Positions 19,402-28,916 are shown, counted from the first letter of the stretch. The stretch is DNA of 64,000 bases from M3007 sp037445225 (GCA_037445225.1 JBBIKW010000001.1:1-64000), one strand, 5' to 3'. Numbers and translations are program-made. Notes: generated by a model not told the origin, from the sequence alone.

Positions 19402-20010
19402 ATGGACATTTTACTGGTCTTTCTTAAAAATCCTATTCCAGGCAAGGTAAAGACGCGCTTGGCCCGCACGGTGGGCGATGAGGAGGCCGTGCGCATTTAT
19501 CGCTTTTTGGTGGAACGAGCGCTTCGAGCGACGGCAGAGGCCCCCGTCGACCGCCGCTGGCTCTTTTATGCCGAAGGCATTCCCGTCAACGGAGCCACTT
19601 CTGGAGGCGGCTCTATGGAGCAGTACCATCAGTGCGCGGGAGATTTGGGCCAACGCATGGCCGATGCCTTCGGCAAGGCTTTCGCCGCCGGCGCCACGCG
19701 AGTGGTCATTATCGGCAGCGATTGCCCTGAGCTGAGCAGCGCTCATCTGCGCGCTGCATTCGACGCTTTAGGCCAAAGCGACCTGGTCATCGGCCCAACG
19801 CTCGACGGTGGGTACTATTTGCTCGGGCTCAATCGCTTCGAAAACGCCCTCTTTGAGCACATTGCCTGGAGCACCTCCGAGGTGTTTGCACAGACGTTAG
19901 CCGTTGCGCGTCAGAAGGGACTGACCTACTGCCAGCTGCCTACCTTGGCGGATATCGATACCGAGGCGGATTGGAAGGCTTATCTAAAGCGCTCTCAAAT
20001 ATCCTGGTAA
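19402..20010 (+). CDS. TIGR04282/DUF2064-family glycosyltransferase
   Basis: 202 residues, the usual size. The N-terminus LLVFLKNPIPGKVKTRLARTVG and the later IIGSDCPEL and GPTLDGGYYLLGL are hallmarks of the DUF2064 family. These are GT-A-fold nucleotidyl- or glycosyltransferase-like proteins; some members have been linked to arsenosugar biosynthesis. The SDCP Asp probably binds the metal-nucleotide. No arsenic genes are nearby, so the substrate is unknown. The polyprenyl diphosphate synthase gene begins 33 bases downstream on the same strand, suggesting co-transcription and perhaps use of a lipid-linked acceptor. That link is inference only. Confidence 0.88.
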   Translation: MDILLVFLKNPIPGKVKTRLARTVGDEEAVRIYRFLVERALRATAEAPVDRRWLFYAEGIPVNGATSGGGSMEQYHQCAGDLGQRMADAFGKAFAAGATRVVIIGSDCPELSSAHLRAAFDALGQSDLVIGPTLDGGYYLLGLNRFENALFEHIAWSTSEVFAQTLAVARQKGLTYCQLPTLADIDTEADWKAYLKRSQISW

Positions 20011-20043
20011 AAGACCTTATTGCGTCGCAAATCACTGACCCAC

Positions 20044-21018
20044 ATGCTTTCCATAGAAGCCCTGCAAGAGATGCTGGCGGAATACGCCCGCAAGCACCCC
20101 TTCCCAGTAGAGCCACCCCAGCTCTACGAGCCTTGCACTTACATGCTGTCTATCGGTGGAAAGCGCTTGCGTCCACTGTTGGCGCTGATGGGCTGCCACT
20201 TGTTTACCGACGCGGTAGAGAAGGCGCTCCCCGCGGCGTGGGCTGTAGAGCTGTTTCACAACTTTACCCTCATCCACGACGACATCATGGATGCCGCACC
20301 GCTGCGCCGAGGCCATCCCACTGTACACACGCGCTGGGACATCAATACCGGCATTCTGAGCGGCGACGTCATGCTCATTTACGCCTATCAACATCTGCTG
20401 CGCGTTCCGGAAGCGGCTCTGGCCGCAGAGCTGGTGCGCGTGTTCAGCCGCATCGCTATTGCCGTATGCGAAGGGCAACAGTGCGACATGGACTTCGAGC
20501 GCTGCGATGAGGTACCCTTGAGCGCCTATTTGCGCATGATCGAGCAAAAAACTGCAGTACTTCTCGGCGGCGCCTTAGAGATGGGTGCGCGCTGCGCTGG
20601 AGCCCCTTCAGCTGACTGCGAGCACCTGTATCACTTTGGCCGGCTGGCCGGCACGGCCTTTCAAATTCAGGACGACTGGCTGGATACCTATGGCGACCCG
20701 CAGCGCGTGGGCAAGCAAGTGGGCGGCGATATCTTGCAAAATAAGAAGACCTTCCTGGTGCTCAAAGCGATGGAACTGGCCACGGCAGCCGACCGCCAAG
20801 AACTTCAAAGGTGGATGCGCTCGCCGGCAACGACGCCGGGCAAGGTAGAAGCCGTGCGCGCCATCTTCGACCGCTACGACATCTCCGCTCATGCCGCCGC
20901 TGCCAAACAACAGCTCCAACAAGCCGCCTTCGACCATCTGAATGCGGCAAGCGCACCGCTGCACCGACAGGCACTCTTGCGCCAGACGATGGCTCAGCTC
21001 TTAGAGAGAGACTGCTGA
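20044..21018 (+). CDS. Polyprenyl (farnesyl/geranylgeranyl) diphosphate synthase
   Basis: 324 residues from the ATG at 20044 (MLSIEALQEMLAEYARKHPF). An upstream in-frame TTG at 20020 is less likely. It carries GGKRLRP, the first aspartate motif LIHDDIMD and the second DDWLD, which bind Mg-diphosphate in trans-isoprenyl diphosphate synthases. The enzyme condenses isopentenyl diphosphate with an allylic diphosphate in the cytoplasm, feeding quinone, carotenoid or cell-wall lipid synthesis. Product length cannot be read from the sequence with confidence. It follows the DUF2064 gene and converges on the acyl-CoA synthetase gene with a gap of four bases. Confidence 0.93.
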   Translation: MLSIEALQEMLAEYARKHPFPVEPPQLYEPCTYMLSIGGKRLRPLLALMGCHLFTDAVEKALPAAWAVELFHNFTLIHDDIMDAAPLRRGHPTVHTRWDINTGILSGDVMLIYAYQHLLRVPEAALAAELVRVFSRIAIAVCEGQQCDMDFERCDEVPLSAYLRMIEQKTAVLLGGALEMGARCAGAPSADCEHLYHFGRLAGTAFQIQDDWLDTYGDPQRVGKQVGGDILQNKKTFLVLKAMELATAADRQELQRWMRSPATTPGKVEAVRAIFDRYDISAHAAAAKQQLQQAAFDHLNAASAPLHRQALLRQTMAQLLERDC

Positions 21019-21022
21019 GACC

Positions 21023-22861
21023 TTAGCGATACATCGCCTCAATTTCGCGCCGAAACTTTTCCAGGATGACCCGCCGCTTCAGCTTAAGCGTGGGGGTCAA
21101 TTCGGCCTCCGAACCGTCGCTTTTGAAGGGCTCCCAACTGCAGGCCAAGAGGGTGAAGCGCTTGATTTGTTCGTGTCTGCCGAAGTGGGTATTGATGCGC
21201 TCCAACAGCATCTCGTAGCGCCGATATACTTCGGGTAAGCTGAGTATCTCCTTCAAATCAGTCCAAACAATGCCGTGCCGCTCACACCAGAGGCGAAGCC
21301 CTTCCTGAGAGGGCACGATCAGCGCCGTGACGTAGCACAGGTCGTCGCCCACCACCATGGCGTGCTCTACCAAAAAATGCTCTTTCAGAGCAGCTTCCAA
21401 CGGAGCCGGCGCTACGTATTTACCTTGGCTGGTCTTGAGTAGCTCTTTTTTCCTATCGGTAATCTTCAAAAACCGGCGCCCGTCGGGGCCCTCTACCCAG
21501 GCGCCGATGTCGCCCGTGGCTAGCCAGCGCTCACCGTTGATGTACCGAATGACTTCGGCCGTCTTTTCCGGCTGTTTGTAGTAGCCTACCATAATGCCTG
21601 GGCTTTTCGCCAAAACTTCCCCCTCACCCGGTTGCATTTCCGGCCCAGGCTCCAACAGGACCTCGACGCCATCGAGCAAGGGGCCTACCGTACCCAACAG
21701 AGCGCCCTGAGGCTCCATCCGGTTGATGCTAATGGCCGGAGCGGCTTCCGTCATGCCGTAGCCCTCGCGCACAGGGATACCCGCAGCGTTAAAAGTGCGC
21801 ATCACGCGTACCGGACAGGCGCTGGCTCCCGTGATAATCGCCTTTACCTGGCCGCCCAACGCTTGGCGCCATTTGGAAAAGACCAGCACATCGGCCAACT
21901 TCCAGTATACGGCCTTCAGACCCGTGGGCCGGTAGCCAAAATGCCATTCCTCCGTTAGGCGCAGCGCTCCAAAAAAGATGAGGCGCTTCAGGCCGCTCAG
22001 CTGCCGGCCTTTTTCCAGGATCTTTTCGTATACCTTTTCCAGTAGGCGCGGCACGGTAGTAAAAAAATGCGGCTGTACCGCGCGCAGGTCGCCGCTTTCG
22101 CCGCCTAAGTTGTCGGTGCCGGTAAACGTTACGGAAGCGCACATGGCCGTGTAAGCATACACAGCGGCGCGTTCAAAAATATGGCTCACGGGCAGAAAGC
22201 TCAACACGCGATCCCCAGGGCAAAAGGGCAGCAGCCGGCGCACACTTTCTACATTGAAAACAATGTTGGCGTGGGTGAGCATCACTCCTTTGGGATGCCC
22301 CGTTGTGCCGGAAGTGTACACCAACGTCATGACGTCGTCGGGGCGGATACTGGCCCGGATGCGCTCCATCTCTTCTCGGCGATGCGCCGCCTGCTGCCCT
22401 AAGCGAAGCAGCGAGCGCCATGTGCGCAGGTGCGGATGCTCATCAGCAAAAGAAAAAATCTCTTTGAGCGCAGCCTTTCCCAGCCGCTCCTGTGCCGTGC
22501 GCACCTTCTCCCATAAATCGCCCTCGCCCACAAAGCAGTACTGGCTCTCCGACTCGCCCAAAATGTACTCGTACTCGCGAGCACTTATCGTGGGATACAT
22601 GGGAACATTCAGCACCCCAATTTGCTGCAGGGCAAAGTCCACCACTACCCACGCCGGAGAGGTCTGATACACTACCGTGGCCACTTTATCGCCGGGCTTT
22701 AAGCCCAGTTCCAACAGCCCTGAGCTCATCTCTTGGACCATCCGAACCATCTCGGCACTCGAGTAGTAGCGCCACGCCTCACCGCATCTGCTGCCAAAAG
22801 CGCGCTCTAAGGGATGCCGCTCCAGCTGTTCGTACAAATAATCGAAAAGCCGCCTTTCCAT
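21023..22861 (-). CDS. Long-chain acyl-CoA synthetase (AMP-binding, FAA1-like)
   Basis: 612 residues, the usual length of the Bacteroidota FAA1-type ligases. It has the AMP-binding P-loop LVYTSGTTGHPKG, the later YGMTEAAPAI motif, TGDIGAW, and the C-terminal region DRKKELLKTSQGKYVAP with the conserved Lys. It activates fatty acids to acyl-CoA with ATP, probably at the inner face of the membrane, for beta-oxidation or lipid synthesis. The acyl-CoA dehydrogenase and thiolase genes lie 5-9 kb away, so it fits the same pathway. It is transcribed alone, divergent from the TPR gene. Confidence 0.93.
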   Translation of the reverse strand: MERRLFDYLYEQLERHPLERAFGSRCGEAWRYYSSAEMVRMVQEMSSGLLELGLKPGDKVATVVYQTSPAWVVVDFALQQIGVLNVPMYPTISAREYEYILGESESQYCFVGEGDLWEKVRTAQERLGKAALKEIFSFADEHPHLRTWRSLLRLGQQAAHRREEMERIRASIRPDDVMTLVYTSGTTGHPKGVMLTHANIVFNVESVRRLLPFCPGDRVLSFLPVSHIFERAAVYAYTAMCASVTFTGTDNLGGESGDLRAVQPHFFTTVPRLLEKVYEKILEKGRQLSGLKRLIFFGALRLTEEWHFGYRPTGLKAVYWKLADVLVFSKWRQALGGQVKAIITGASACPVRVMRTFNAAGIPVREGYGMTEAAPAISINRMEPQGALLGTVGPLLDGVEVLLEPGPEMQPGEGEVLAKSPGIMVGYYKQPEKTAEVIRYINGERWLATGDIGAWVEGPDGRRFLKITDRKKELLKTSQGKYVAPAPLEAALKEHFLVEHAMVVGDDLCYVTALIVPSQEGLRLWCERHGIVWTDLKEILSLPEVYRRYEMLLERINTHFGRHEQIKRFTLLACSWEPFKSDGSEAELTPTLKLKRRVILEKFRREIEAMYR

Positions 22862-23275
22862 GGTGTAGCAAACAGATCTTCTTGGAAACCGGCGCGAATA
22901 TCGAACAGCAGCAAAAAGGCAACAACACTATTTTTACAAAAAAATGAAAATTTATTAAAAATTCTGTCATAAGCCGATATTGCCGGATGTATATAAAACT
23001 TAATTGGGAAATTTTTGGATAAACGCGCGATTTTTTTTTTAAAAAAAATTTAACTAAAACTTTGTCGTCTGCGCAACATTGTGGATTTTTGCTCAGTGGG
23101 TGAATGAATTGTTCAGGCGTTCAGAGCGATGTGCTCTGAACGGCCTTTTTATCTGCAGACCGAACCCGCAACGTCTCTCAAAGAAAGTACTGAGGGACAT
23201 ATCTCAATCGAAAGAGACGAATGCCTTTTGCAGCGTGGAGCAAAGGGTCTTTTTTGGGGAAAACAGCAGGCAGTT
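22862..23275. other. 414-base AT-rich intergenic region with an orphan terminator
   Basis: The region lies between divergent genes. It starts AT-rich, including a run of ten T followed by eight A near 23031-23048. It then contains a strong plus-strand intrinsic terminator at 23118-23150. The frame that begins at an ATG in the hairpin loop (23129) is not a credible start, so the next gene is placed at 23276. A short transcript ending at the terminator is possible. Confidence 0.6.
23118..23150 (+). terminator. Orphan intrinsic terminator or attenuator
   Basis: CGTTCAGAGC (23118-23127) pairs perfectly with GCTCTGAACG (23133-23142) over a five-base loop, followed by GCC and five T (23146-23150). 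It is oriented on the plus strand but no gene precedes it on that strand, since the upstream gene is divergent. It therefore either ends a small RNA or attenuates the TPR gene 126 bases downstream. Confidence 0.75.
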
Positions 23276-24313
23276 ATGAATACGCAGCAGGCGACGCTTC
23301 GGCTTATTTTTAAAGGGCGCTTGGATTTCAGCAATGAGCGCACTTTCCAGAAGGTGCACCACCACTGGCAAGTGCGCACAGAGAGTTACTTCAAAAACCA
23401 GTTGCTCTTCAAACCCGAACAGGTGTTGGTGTCAGAGAACTACACGCTAACCATCGCCCAACAGAAGCTGTTCGGAACGGAGAAGTCTTGGCGGCTAACC
23501 ATAGAGCTCTTTCGCGAGCTGGCCCAATACGCAATGGCGGGGTACGTAGCCACTTGGTGCATCAGCAGTAACGAGTCGGTAGAATACGCCTACATCGAGC
23601 CGCTCTCCGATAAGGCTGCCGTGCAGGAGTTTTTGCGTGGGCGCCAGCTCACCCATATCCCGGGCAAGGAGGTAGAAGCCGCACAAGCGCTAAGCCGCGC
23701 CATTGAAAGGTACGAGCAGCACGCTCTGGCCTACGAACGCCGCGGCTTTGTCAACTACAAATTGGGCAACTACAACGATGCGCTACACGACTTTACGCGC
23801 AGCATTTCGTACCATGCCCATCATCCCGACGCATACTATGGGCGCGGCAAGGTGCGCATGCTGAAGAACGACTGGCAAGGAGGCGCGGACGATTTCGAAC
23901 AAGCGCAAAAAAACTCGTTAGCCCTCCAGCCCATTCATTGGTTGGCTTGCCTGCGTCGAGCCGAGTGCCTGCTACACTTGAAGCGGTACGCTGAGGCGGC
24001 TAAATGCCTGCGCTTGTTCGTAGGGCGCACGTTTTCGGAGTCGGATCCCAACCATAACCGGCGTCGACGCGCCTTCTACTTGCTGGGAAAGGCGTTGTTG
24101 GGATTGAACGACCCTGCAAGTGCTATTGAAGCCTTCGACATGGCCATAAGCATGCAAGTGCCGGAAGATCAGCGCTCCGAAATCGAGAGCCTGTTGCACC
24201 GAGCTATCGCCAAACGCCAAATGGGCTATCCGGAATACACCGCCGACCTCCACGTCGCCGCCCAAAAAGGCTCCGCGGAAGCAGCCCGCCTCCTCGACAC
24301 CTGGATACCCTAG
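23276..24313 (+). CDS. Tetratricopeptide-repeat protein, function unknown
   Basis: 345 residues from the ATG at 23276 (MNTQQATLRLIFKG). The longer frame from 23129 starts inside a terminator hairpin and is rejected. The first 150 residues match no family I recognise; there is no signal peptide, so it is probably cytoplasmic. Residues about 155-330 contain TPR helices (ALAYERRGFVNYKLGNYNDALHDFTRSI, in shorter form AYYGRGKVRMLKNDWQGGADDF, and LLGKALLGLNDPASAIEAFDMAI). TPRs serve protein-protein contact. The polysaccharide genes start about 100 bases downstream but have their own promoter, so a link to them is only suggested by position. Confidence 0.8.
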   Translation: MNTQQATLRLIFKGRLDFSNERTFQKVHHHWQVRTESYFKNQLLFKPEQVLVSENYTLTIAQQKLFGTEKSWRLTIELFRELAQYAMAGYVATWCISSNESVEYAYIEPLSDKAAVQEFLRGRQLTHIPGKEVEAAQALSRAIERYEQHALAYERRGFVNYKLGNYNDALHDFTRSISYHAHHPDAYYGRGKVRMLKNDWQGGADDFEQAQKNSLALQPIHWLACLRRAECLLHLKRYAEAAKCLRLFVGRTFSESDPNHNRRRRAFYLLGKALLGLNDPASAIEAFDMAISMQVPEDQRSEIESLLHRAIAKRQMGYPEYTADLHVAAQKGSAEAARLLDTWIP

Positions 24314-24388
24314 CTGGGCAGCCATAACCGCCCTCCATGCGTTCTACTCCCAAACCTTTTGCGCGAAGACAAAAGGGCACTAATGCCA

Positions 24389-24396
24389 TACCTTTG
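24389..24396 (+). promoter_or_regulatory. -7 promoter element of the Wzz/ligase operon
   Basis: TACCTTTG ends 21 bases before the ATG at 24418 and predicts a start near 24403. Because it lies inside the frame that begins at 24337, the ATG at 24337 is not the translation start. Confidence 0.5.
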
Positions 24397-24417
24397 CTCC
24401 CCTCGCTGTACACCGCT

Positions 24418-25542
24418 ATGGAGAATCGCGACAACTTGATAGAAGTCATTCGGGTACTATATCGCTGGCGAAAAGTCATCCGAAATGCCTGCCTAGCTGC
24501 TCTGGTCGTTAGCGTCGGCATATCGCTGCTGCTGGACAATTACTACGAGGCCAAAACGGTATTTTATCCCACCAGCCCACGTTTAGCCAATCCGGAGCTC
24601 CTTTTTGGCTATACCGGCCAAGTGACCGACTATTTTGGCTCGGATCGTGACCTAGACCGCTTGATGGAAATTGCCCGCAGCCGAGAGGTAGAGGATTTCC
24701 TCATCGAGCGCTTCCGCCTTTATGAGCACTACGATATCGACTCCACGGCTAAGGGCGGCGAACACAAGCTGCGCAAGCGCTTGCGCAAACACTATCGGGT
24801 GCAGAAAAATAAGAACGACGCCATAGAGCTCACCGTGGAGGACAAGGACCCGCAGTTGGCCGCCGAGATGGCTAATGCCGCGTGCAAAAAGATCGACGAC
24901 ATCGGCCAGCGCCTCACCAAAGAGAGCCAACGCCGACTGTTGGCTGCCTTCGAAAACAACATGAAGCGCAAGCAAGCCGAGCTAGACCGCATCGCCGACA
25001 GCTTGCGCCGCGTACAGGAGTTCTACGGCATCTACGACCCCGGCACCCAAAGCGCCCAAATTGCCGGACAGCTCTCCATGGCAGAACTGGAAGTCATTCG
25101 CTACCGCGCGCGCTTGGAAGTGTTGGAGAAAGACCCGAACGTGCCCCGAGATACTCTCGCTTACATTCGGGCCAACTTGCGCGCCTATGAGCAGCAGCGC
25201 CAGCAGCTGCGCGGCAACCACGGCAACACCGAGGTGCTCACTGTGGACAGACTCAACGAGGCCATCCCGCGCATCGCTACTCTGCAGGACATGCACTATC
25301 AAGCACGCAAACAGCTCACCTACGACATCGAGCGCTACAACCAAATCCTGTCCACCTACTCTACCGATATTCCCGCTTTGTTGGTCATAGAAGCGGCCGA
25401 GCCACCTCCGGTAAAAGGTCGCCCCCAACGAAGCCTCATCGTGCTGGCAAGTGTGTTAGCCACTTTCCTGTTCACGGCGTTAGCTGTGTTGATAGCCGAC
25501 ACCTATCGCGATATCTCTTGGCAACAGGTATTCTCCCACTGA
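24418..25542 (+). CDS. Wzz-like polysaccharide chain-length regulator
   Basis: 374 residues (MENRDNLIEVIRVLYRWRKVIRN). The layout is that of a polysaccharide co-polymerase: a first membrane segment near residues 23-41 (LAALVVSVGISLLL), a long periplasmic helical part rich in Lys, Arg, Glu and Gln with coiled-coil potential (about 140-300), and a second membrane segment near the end (LASVLATFLFTALAVLIA). No C-terminal tyrosine-kinase domain is present. Such proteins set the chain length of O-antigen or exopolysaccharide at the inner membrane. The ligase/polymerase gene starts nine bases after its stop, so the two are co-transcribed. The other genes of a polysaccharide cluster are absent from the window. 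Confidence 0.82.
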   Translation: MENRDNLIEVIRVLYRWRKVIRNACLAALVVSVGISLLLDNYYEAKTVFYPTSPRLANPELLFGYTGQVTDYFGSDRDLDRLMEIARSREVEDFLIERFRLYEHYDIDSTAKGGEHKLRKRLRKHYRVQKNKNDAIELTVEDKDPQLAAEMANAACKKIDDIGQRLTKESQRRLLAAFENNMKRKQAELDRIADSLRRVQEFYGIYDPGTQSAQIAGQLSMAELEVIRYRARLEVLEKDPNVPRDTLAYIRANLRAYEQQRQQLRGNHGNTEVLTVDRLNEAIPRIATLQDMHYQARKQLTYDIERYNQILSTYSTDIPALLVIEAAEPPPVKGRPQRSLIVLASVLATFLFTALAVLIADTYRDISWQQVFSH

Positions 25543-25551
25543 CCTACCTCC

Positions 25552-27039
25552 ATGTACCCCGCTGAGTTTTCACGTCCAGCTGCGGTGCGTCGGCTGCGCT
25601 TATCGCCGCGCCATCTCGTCTATGGGGTGGCATTCCTGGCTATAGCGGGTACTGCGGCCAGTGCTTGGTTCGAGGCGTGGGAATGGACAGCATTGCCCGC
25701 GGTGGGCTTAGCGGTGAGCTTAGCGTTGGTGGACTTTAGGCGACTGTATTATCTGTTGATAGCTACCCTTCCACTATCGACAGAGGTAGAGCTGCCCGGT
25801 GGGTTGGGCACCGATTTGCCTTCGGAGCCGCTGATGTGGGTGCTAACGCTGACGGCCGTGGCCTGGTTTGTCCGTCACGGGCGCACCGTCAGCAGTCGCT
25901 TCCTGCGACATCCCATCGCATTGGCGTTACTGGCACATTTGGCTTGGATGACGTTGGCTTGTCTAACGACAACCTTTGGCGTTGTGTCGCTCAAGTTTTG
26001 GTTGGCAAAGGGCTGGTATGTGATCGTCTTCTTTTTCTTAGCCGGTTACCTTTTTCGAGAAGAACGCGATGTGCGAGCCCTCCTCTGGTGGTTCTTCATA
26101 CCGCTCCTCGCCACGGTGTGTATTGTCTTAGTGCGCCATGCCGAGAGGGGCTTTTCCTTTGAACAGGTCAACTACGTGTTGGGGCCCTTTTACCGCAACC
26201 ACGTCATGTACGCGTGCATTCAGGCGGTGTTCTTGCCCTTCGTGTGGTTGGGACTGCGGCGCTATCGGCGCTATTCTGGGGCTTGGTGGGGGCTGGCCAT
26301 AGGCGCGGTGATCCTATTGGCAGGGATCAACTTTGCCTATACGCGGGCGGCCTACGCAGGCCTTTTCGCGATAGTGGGGCTTTACTGGATCGTTCGCTGG
26401 CGCCTGTTGCGGGCCACCTTGGTCGCCTTTGCTATAGGGGTAGCGAGCTTCATTGCATTTGTCGTGCGGCGCGACAACTGGTTGCTCTTTGCTCCCAATT
26501 ACGAGCGCACCGTAACCCACACGCGCTTCGACAACTTACTAGAGGCTACTGTCCGATTAGAAGATATATCCCTGATGGAGCGCGTCTACCGATGGGTGGC
26601 GGCCGCCTACATGCTGCAAGAGCACCCCTGGATGGGCATCGGCCCCGGGACATTTTACTTCAACTATCAGAACTATACCGTCTCCAGTTTTAAAACCTAT
26701 GTGAGCCACAACCCCGAGCGGTCGGGCATTCACAACGGCTTTCTCATGGTTGCCGTAGAGCAGGGCGTCCCCGGATTTGTACTTTTCATCGCCTTTTGCT
26801 CGCTCGTCCTGCTGTGGGGGCAGCGAGCTTACCACCGCCTGCGCGATCCCGCTTGGGGCGCTATCACTATGGCGGCGCTACTCAGCTTTGCGCTCATCTG
26901 CCTACTCATGCTCATGAACGACTTCGCAGAGACCGACAAAATCGGCTCCCTCTTCTTCATCTGTGCTGCGCTCATCCTCAACGCCAGTCTCCGCGCCGAA
27001 GATGAGCGCAAGCAGCCCACCGACAAAGGCCCGCGCTAA
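25552..27039 (+). CDS. O-antigen ligase/polymerase (Wzy/WaaL-like) membrane protein
   Basis: 495 residues with about ten to twelve membrane segments. It has the O-antigen_lig domain features: a large periplasmic loop with HPWMGIGPGTF and the conserved His in SGIHNGFLMVAVEQGVPGF. Such proteins polymerise or transfer lipid-linked polysaccharide on the outer face of the inner membrane. Polymerase and ligase cannot be told apart by sequence reading. It is second in an operon after the Wzz-like gene, which favours a polymerase. It converges on the acyl-CoA dehydrogenase gene and shares the bases CTAA (27036-27039) with its stop. Confidence 0.86.
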   Translation: MYPAEFSRPAAVRRLRLSPRHLVYGVAFLAIAGTAASAWFEAWEWTALPAVGLAVSLALVDFRRLYYLLIATLPLSTEVELPGGLGTDLPSEPLMWVLTLTAVAWFVRHGRTVSSRFLRHPIALALLAHLAWMTLACLTTTFGVVSLKFWLAKGWYVIVFFFLAGYLFREERDVRALLWWFFIPLLATVCIVLVRHAERGFSFEQVNYVLGPFYRNHVMYACIQAVFLPFVWLGLRRYRRYSGAWWGLAIGAVILLAGINFAYTRAAYAGLFAIVGLYWIVRWRLLRATLVAFAIGVASFIAFVVRRDNWLLFAPNYERTVTHTRFDNLLEATVRLEDISLMERVYRWVAAAYMLQEHPWMGIGPGTFYFNYQNYTVSSFKTYVSHNPERSGIHNGFLMVAVEQGVPGFVLFIAFCSLVLLWGQRAYHRLRDPAWGAITMAALLSFALICLLMLMNDFAETDKIGSLFFICAALILNASLRAEDERKQPTDKGPR

Positions 27040-28838
27040 AAACACCAGCCGTTCGCCTGGCGCAGCGCCTGAGCGATGCGGCGGCGCTTTTCCTTGACAT
27101 TCACCGCCGGATACTTAGCAAACCGCTTGAGCCCCATGAGGAAGGTCCGAAGTAAGTCGCCCTCTGCAAACGAAGCCAGGGCATCGGTGGCATTCTTCAC
27201 CATGCGCGCCGTAGCATCGTGCAGATACACCTGCAACACCGCGTCGTACACTTCTTGCGGCTGCGGCTTGTCGACGCGCTCGGCTAACTTCTGCACCCGC
27301 AACAGCAGAGACTCCGCTACAAAAAGGTCGATGAGCATGTCGGCGCAGTTCATCAATATCTCTTGCTCCTCTTTGAGCTGGAGCTTGCCATCCATCTGCA
27401 TCTTAGCCGCTGCCCCTGCCGTCATCAGGATGATCTTCTTGAAGTCTGCTACTGCTCGGCGCTCCTCGGCATAAGACCCTTCTAATTTTTCGAACGAAGG
27501 CATAGCGGCCAACTCCTTTTGCACCGCCCAAGCCGGCCCGACCAGGTCGAAGTGTCCTTTCATGGCGCGCTTGAACAGCTGGTCGACCATGAGCAGGCGG
27601 TTGATCTCGTTAGTGCCCTCATAAATGCGGTTGATGCGGTTGTCGCGATAGGCGCGGGCGGCAGGATACTCCTCGCTAAAGCCAATGCCGCCGTGTATCT
27701 GCACATTCTCATCCACGCAGTAATCTGCGGCTTCCGAACCGTAAACCTTCAGAATGGAACACTCAATGGCGTATTCTTCAGCAGCCTCCAACATCGCCTG
27801 GCCGTACGACTTGCCCTCGGCCTCAGCAGCCACCTTCCGATCTTGCATCAGCTGCGAGGTGCGGTAAGCGGCGCTCTCTCCAGCGAAAGTGCGAATGGCC
27901 ATTTCGGCCAGCTTGTACTGAATGGCGCCGAAGTTGCCAATGGGCTGGCCAAACTGATGCCGCTCATTGGCATAGCGCGTTGCCATCTCGATTACTTTTT
28001 TACATCCGCCCAAACACATGATGCCTAGCTTAAAGCGCCCAATGTTGAGCGCGTTAAACGCGATCAGATGGCCCTTGCCGATCTCCCCCAACACATTTTC
28101 GACCGGAACGCGCACATTTTCAAAAAACACCTGGCGCGTAGAAGAGCCTTTGATGCCCATCTTGTCTTCCTCTGCGCCCAAAGTGAGCCCTGGCGTACCG
28201 CGCTCCACGATAAAGCCTGTAAACTTATCACCGTCGATCTTGGCAAAAACGATAAAGATGTCGGCAAAGCCGGCATTCGATATCCACATCTTTTGGCCGT
28301 TGAGGATGTAGTATTTGCCGTCAGGGCTCAATTCGGCACGCGTCTTAGCCGCTAAGGCATCCGAACCGCTGCCCGGCTCGGTCAGACAGTACGCCGCCTT
28401 CAGGTCGCCGCTCACTAACCCAGGCAGGTACTTTTGCTTTTGCTCTTCTGTGCCAAAATACAGGATGGGCAGCATGCCAATGCCGGTGTGCGCAGCAAAG
28501 GCCACGATAAACGACCCAGCCGGGCCAAACGCCTCCGAAATCACCGTGTTGGTGTTCGTATCCAAAGCCATCCCACCGTACTCCGGCGGCATATGTGCAC
28601 CCAACAGGCCCAAATCGCCCGTCTTTTTTAGCAAGCGAACGACGATATTGTCCTCTTGCTTCTCAATCTTAGCGGCATTCGGATACACCTCTTGCTCCAA
28701 AAATTCCTCCACCGTTTGCCGAGCCATGCGCTGCTCTTCGCTCAGCTCTTCTGGAATGAATACCGCAGCCGGCGGTGTCTCGCGCACCAAAAATTCCCCC
28801 CCCTTCAGGACGGCGCTGTCAACAGTCGTATTACCCAT
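27036..28838 (-). CDS. Acyl-CoA dehydrogenase (VLCAD-like, with C-terminal extension)
   Basis: 600 residues, longer than the 380 of short- and medium-chain enzymes. This matches the Bacteroidota type related to very-long-chain acyl-CoA dehydrogenase. The FAD/acyl-binding signatures are AYCLTEPGSGSDA and IYEGTNEINRLL; the Glu in EGTNE matches the usual catalytic base. The last 180 residues form the extra helical domain. It oxidises acyl-CoA to trans-2-enoyl-CoA, passing electrons to ETF. It is divergent from the thiolase gene, with its -33 element 24 bases from that of the thiolase. This suggests shared control of beta-oxidation. Confidence 0.94.
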   Translation of the reverse strand: MGNTTVDSAVLKGGEFLVRETPPAAVFIPEELSEEQRMARQTVEEFLEQEVYPNAAKIEKQEDNIVVRLLKKTGDLGLLGAHMPPEYGGMALDTNTNTVISEAFGPAGSFIVAFAAHTGIGMLPILYFGTEEQKQKYLPGLVSGDLKAAYCLTEPGSGSDALAAKTRAELSPDGKYYILNGQKMWISNAGFADIFIVFAKIDGDKFTGFIVERGTPGLTLGAEEDKMGIKGSSTRQVFFENVRVPVENVLGEIGKGHLIAFNALNIGRFKLGIMCLGGCKKVIEMATRYANERHQFGQPIGNFGAIQYKLAEMAIRTFAGESAAYRTSQLMQDRKVAAEAEGKSYGQAMLEAAEEYAIECSILKVYGSEAADYCVDENVQIHGGIGFSEEYPAARAYRDNRINRIYEGTNEINRLLMVDQLFKRAMKGHFDLVGPAWAVQKELAAMPSFEKLEGSYAEERRAVADFKKIILMTAGAAAKMQMDGKLQLKEEQEILMNCADMLIDLFVAESLLLRVQKLAERVDKPQPQEVYDAVLQVYLHDATARMVKNATDALASFAEGDLLRTFLMGLKRFAKYPAVNVKEKRRRIAQALRQANGWCF

Positions 28839-28883
28839 GGCGTATCTGTTTGTGTAGTTCGAGAAAATAGCGAATTTTCGCTA

Positions 28884-28916
28884 CAAAGGTAAAAGGCTAA
28901 CGAAAAAAAAAGCAAA
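28884..28916 (-). promoter_or_regulatory. Promoter of the acyl-CoA dehydrogenase gene
   Basis: On the minus strand TTTG (28913-28916) is followed after 21 bases by TACCTTTG (28884-28891). Transcription would start near 28877, about 39 bases before the ATG. This is one of the best matches to the Bacteroidota consensus in the window. Confidence 0.6.

Noticed and set aside
23129..23275. Longer N-terminus of the TPR protein from the ATG at 23129
   Set aside because: That ATG lies in the loop of a strong terminator hairpin; the ATG at 23276 gives a sensible start.
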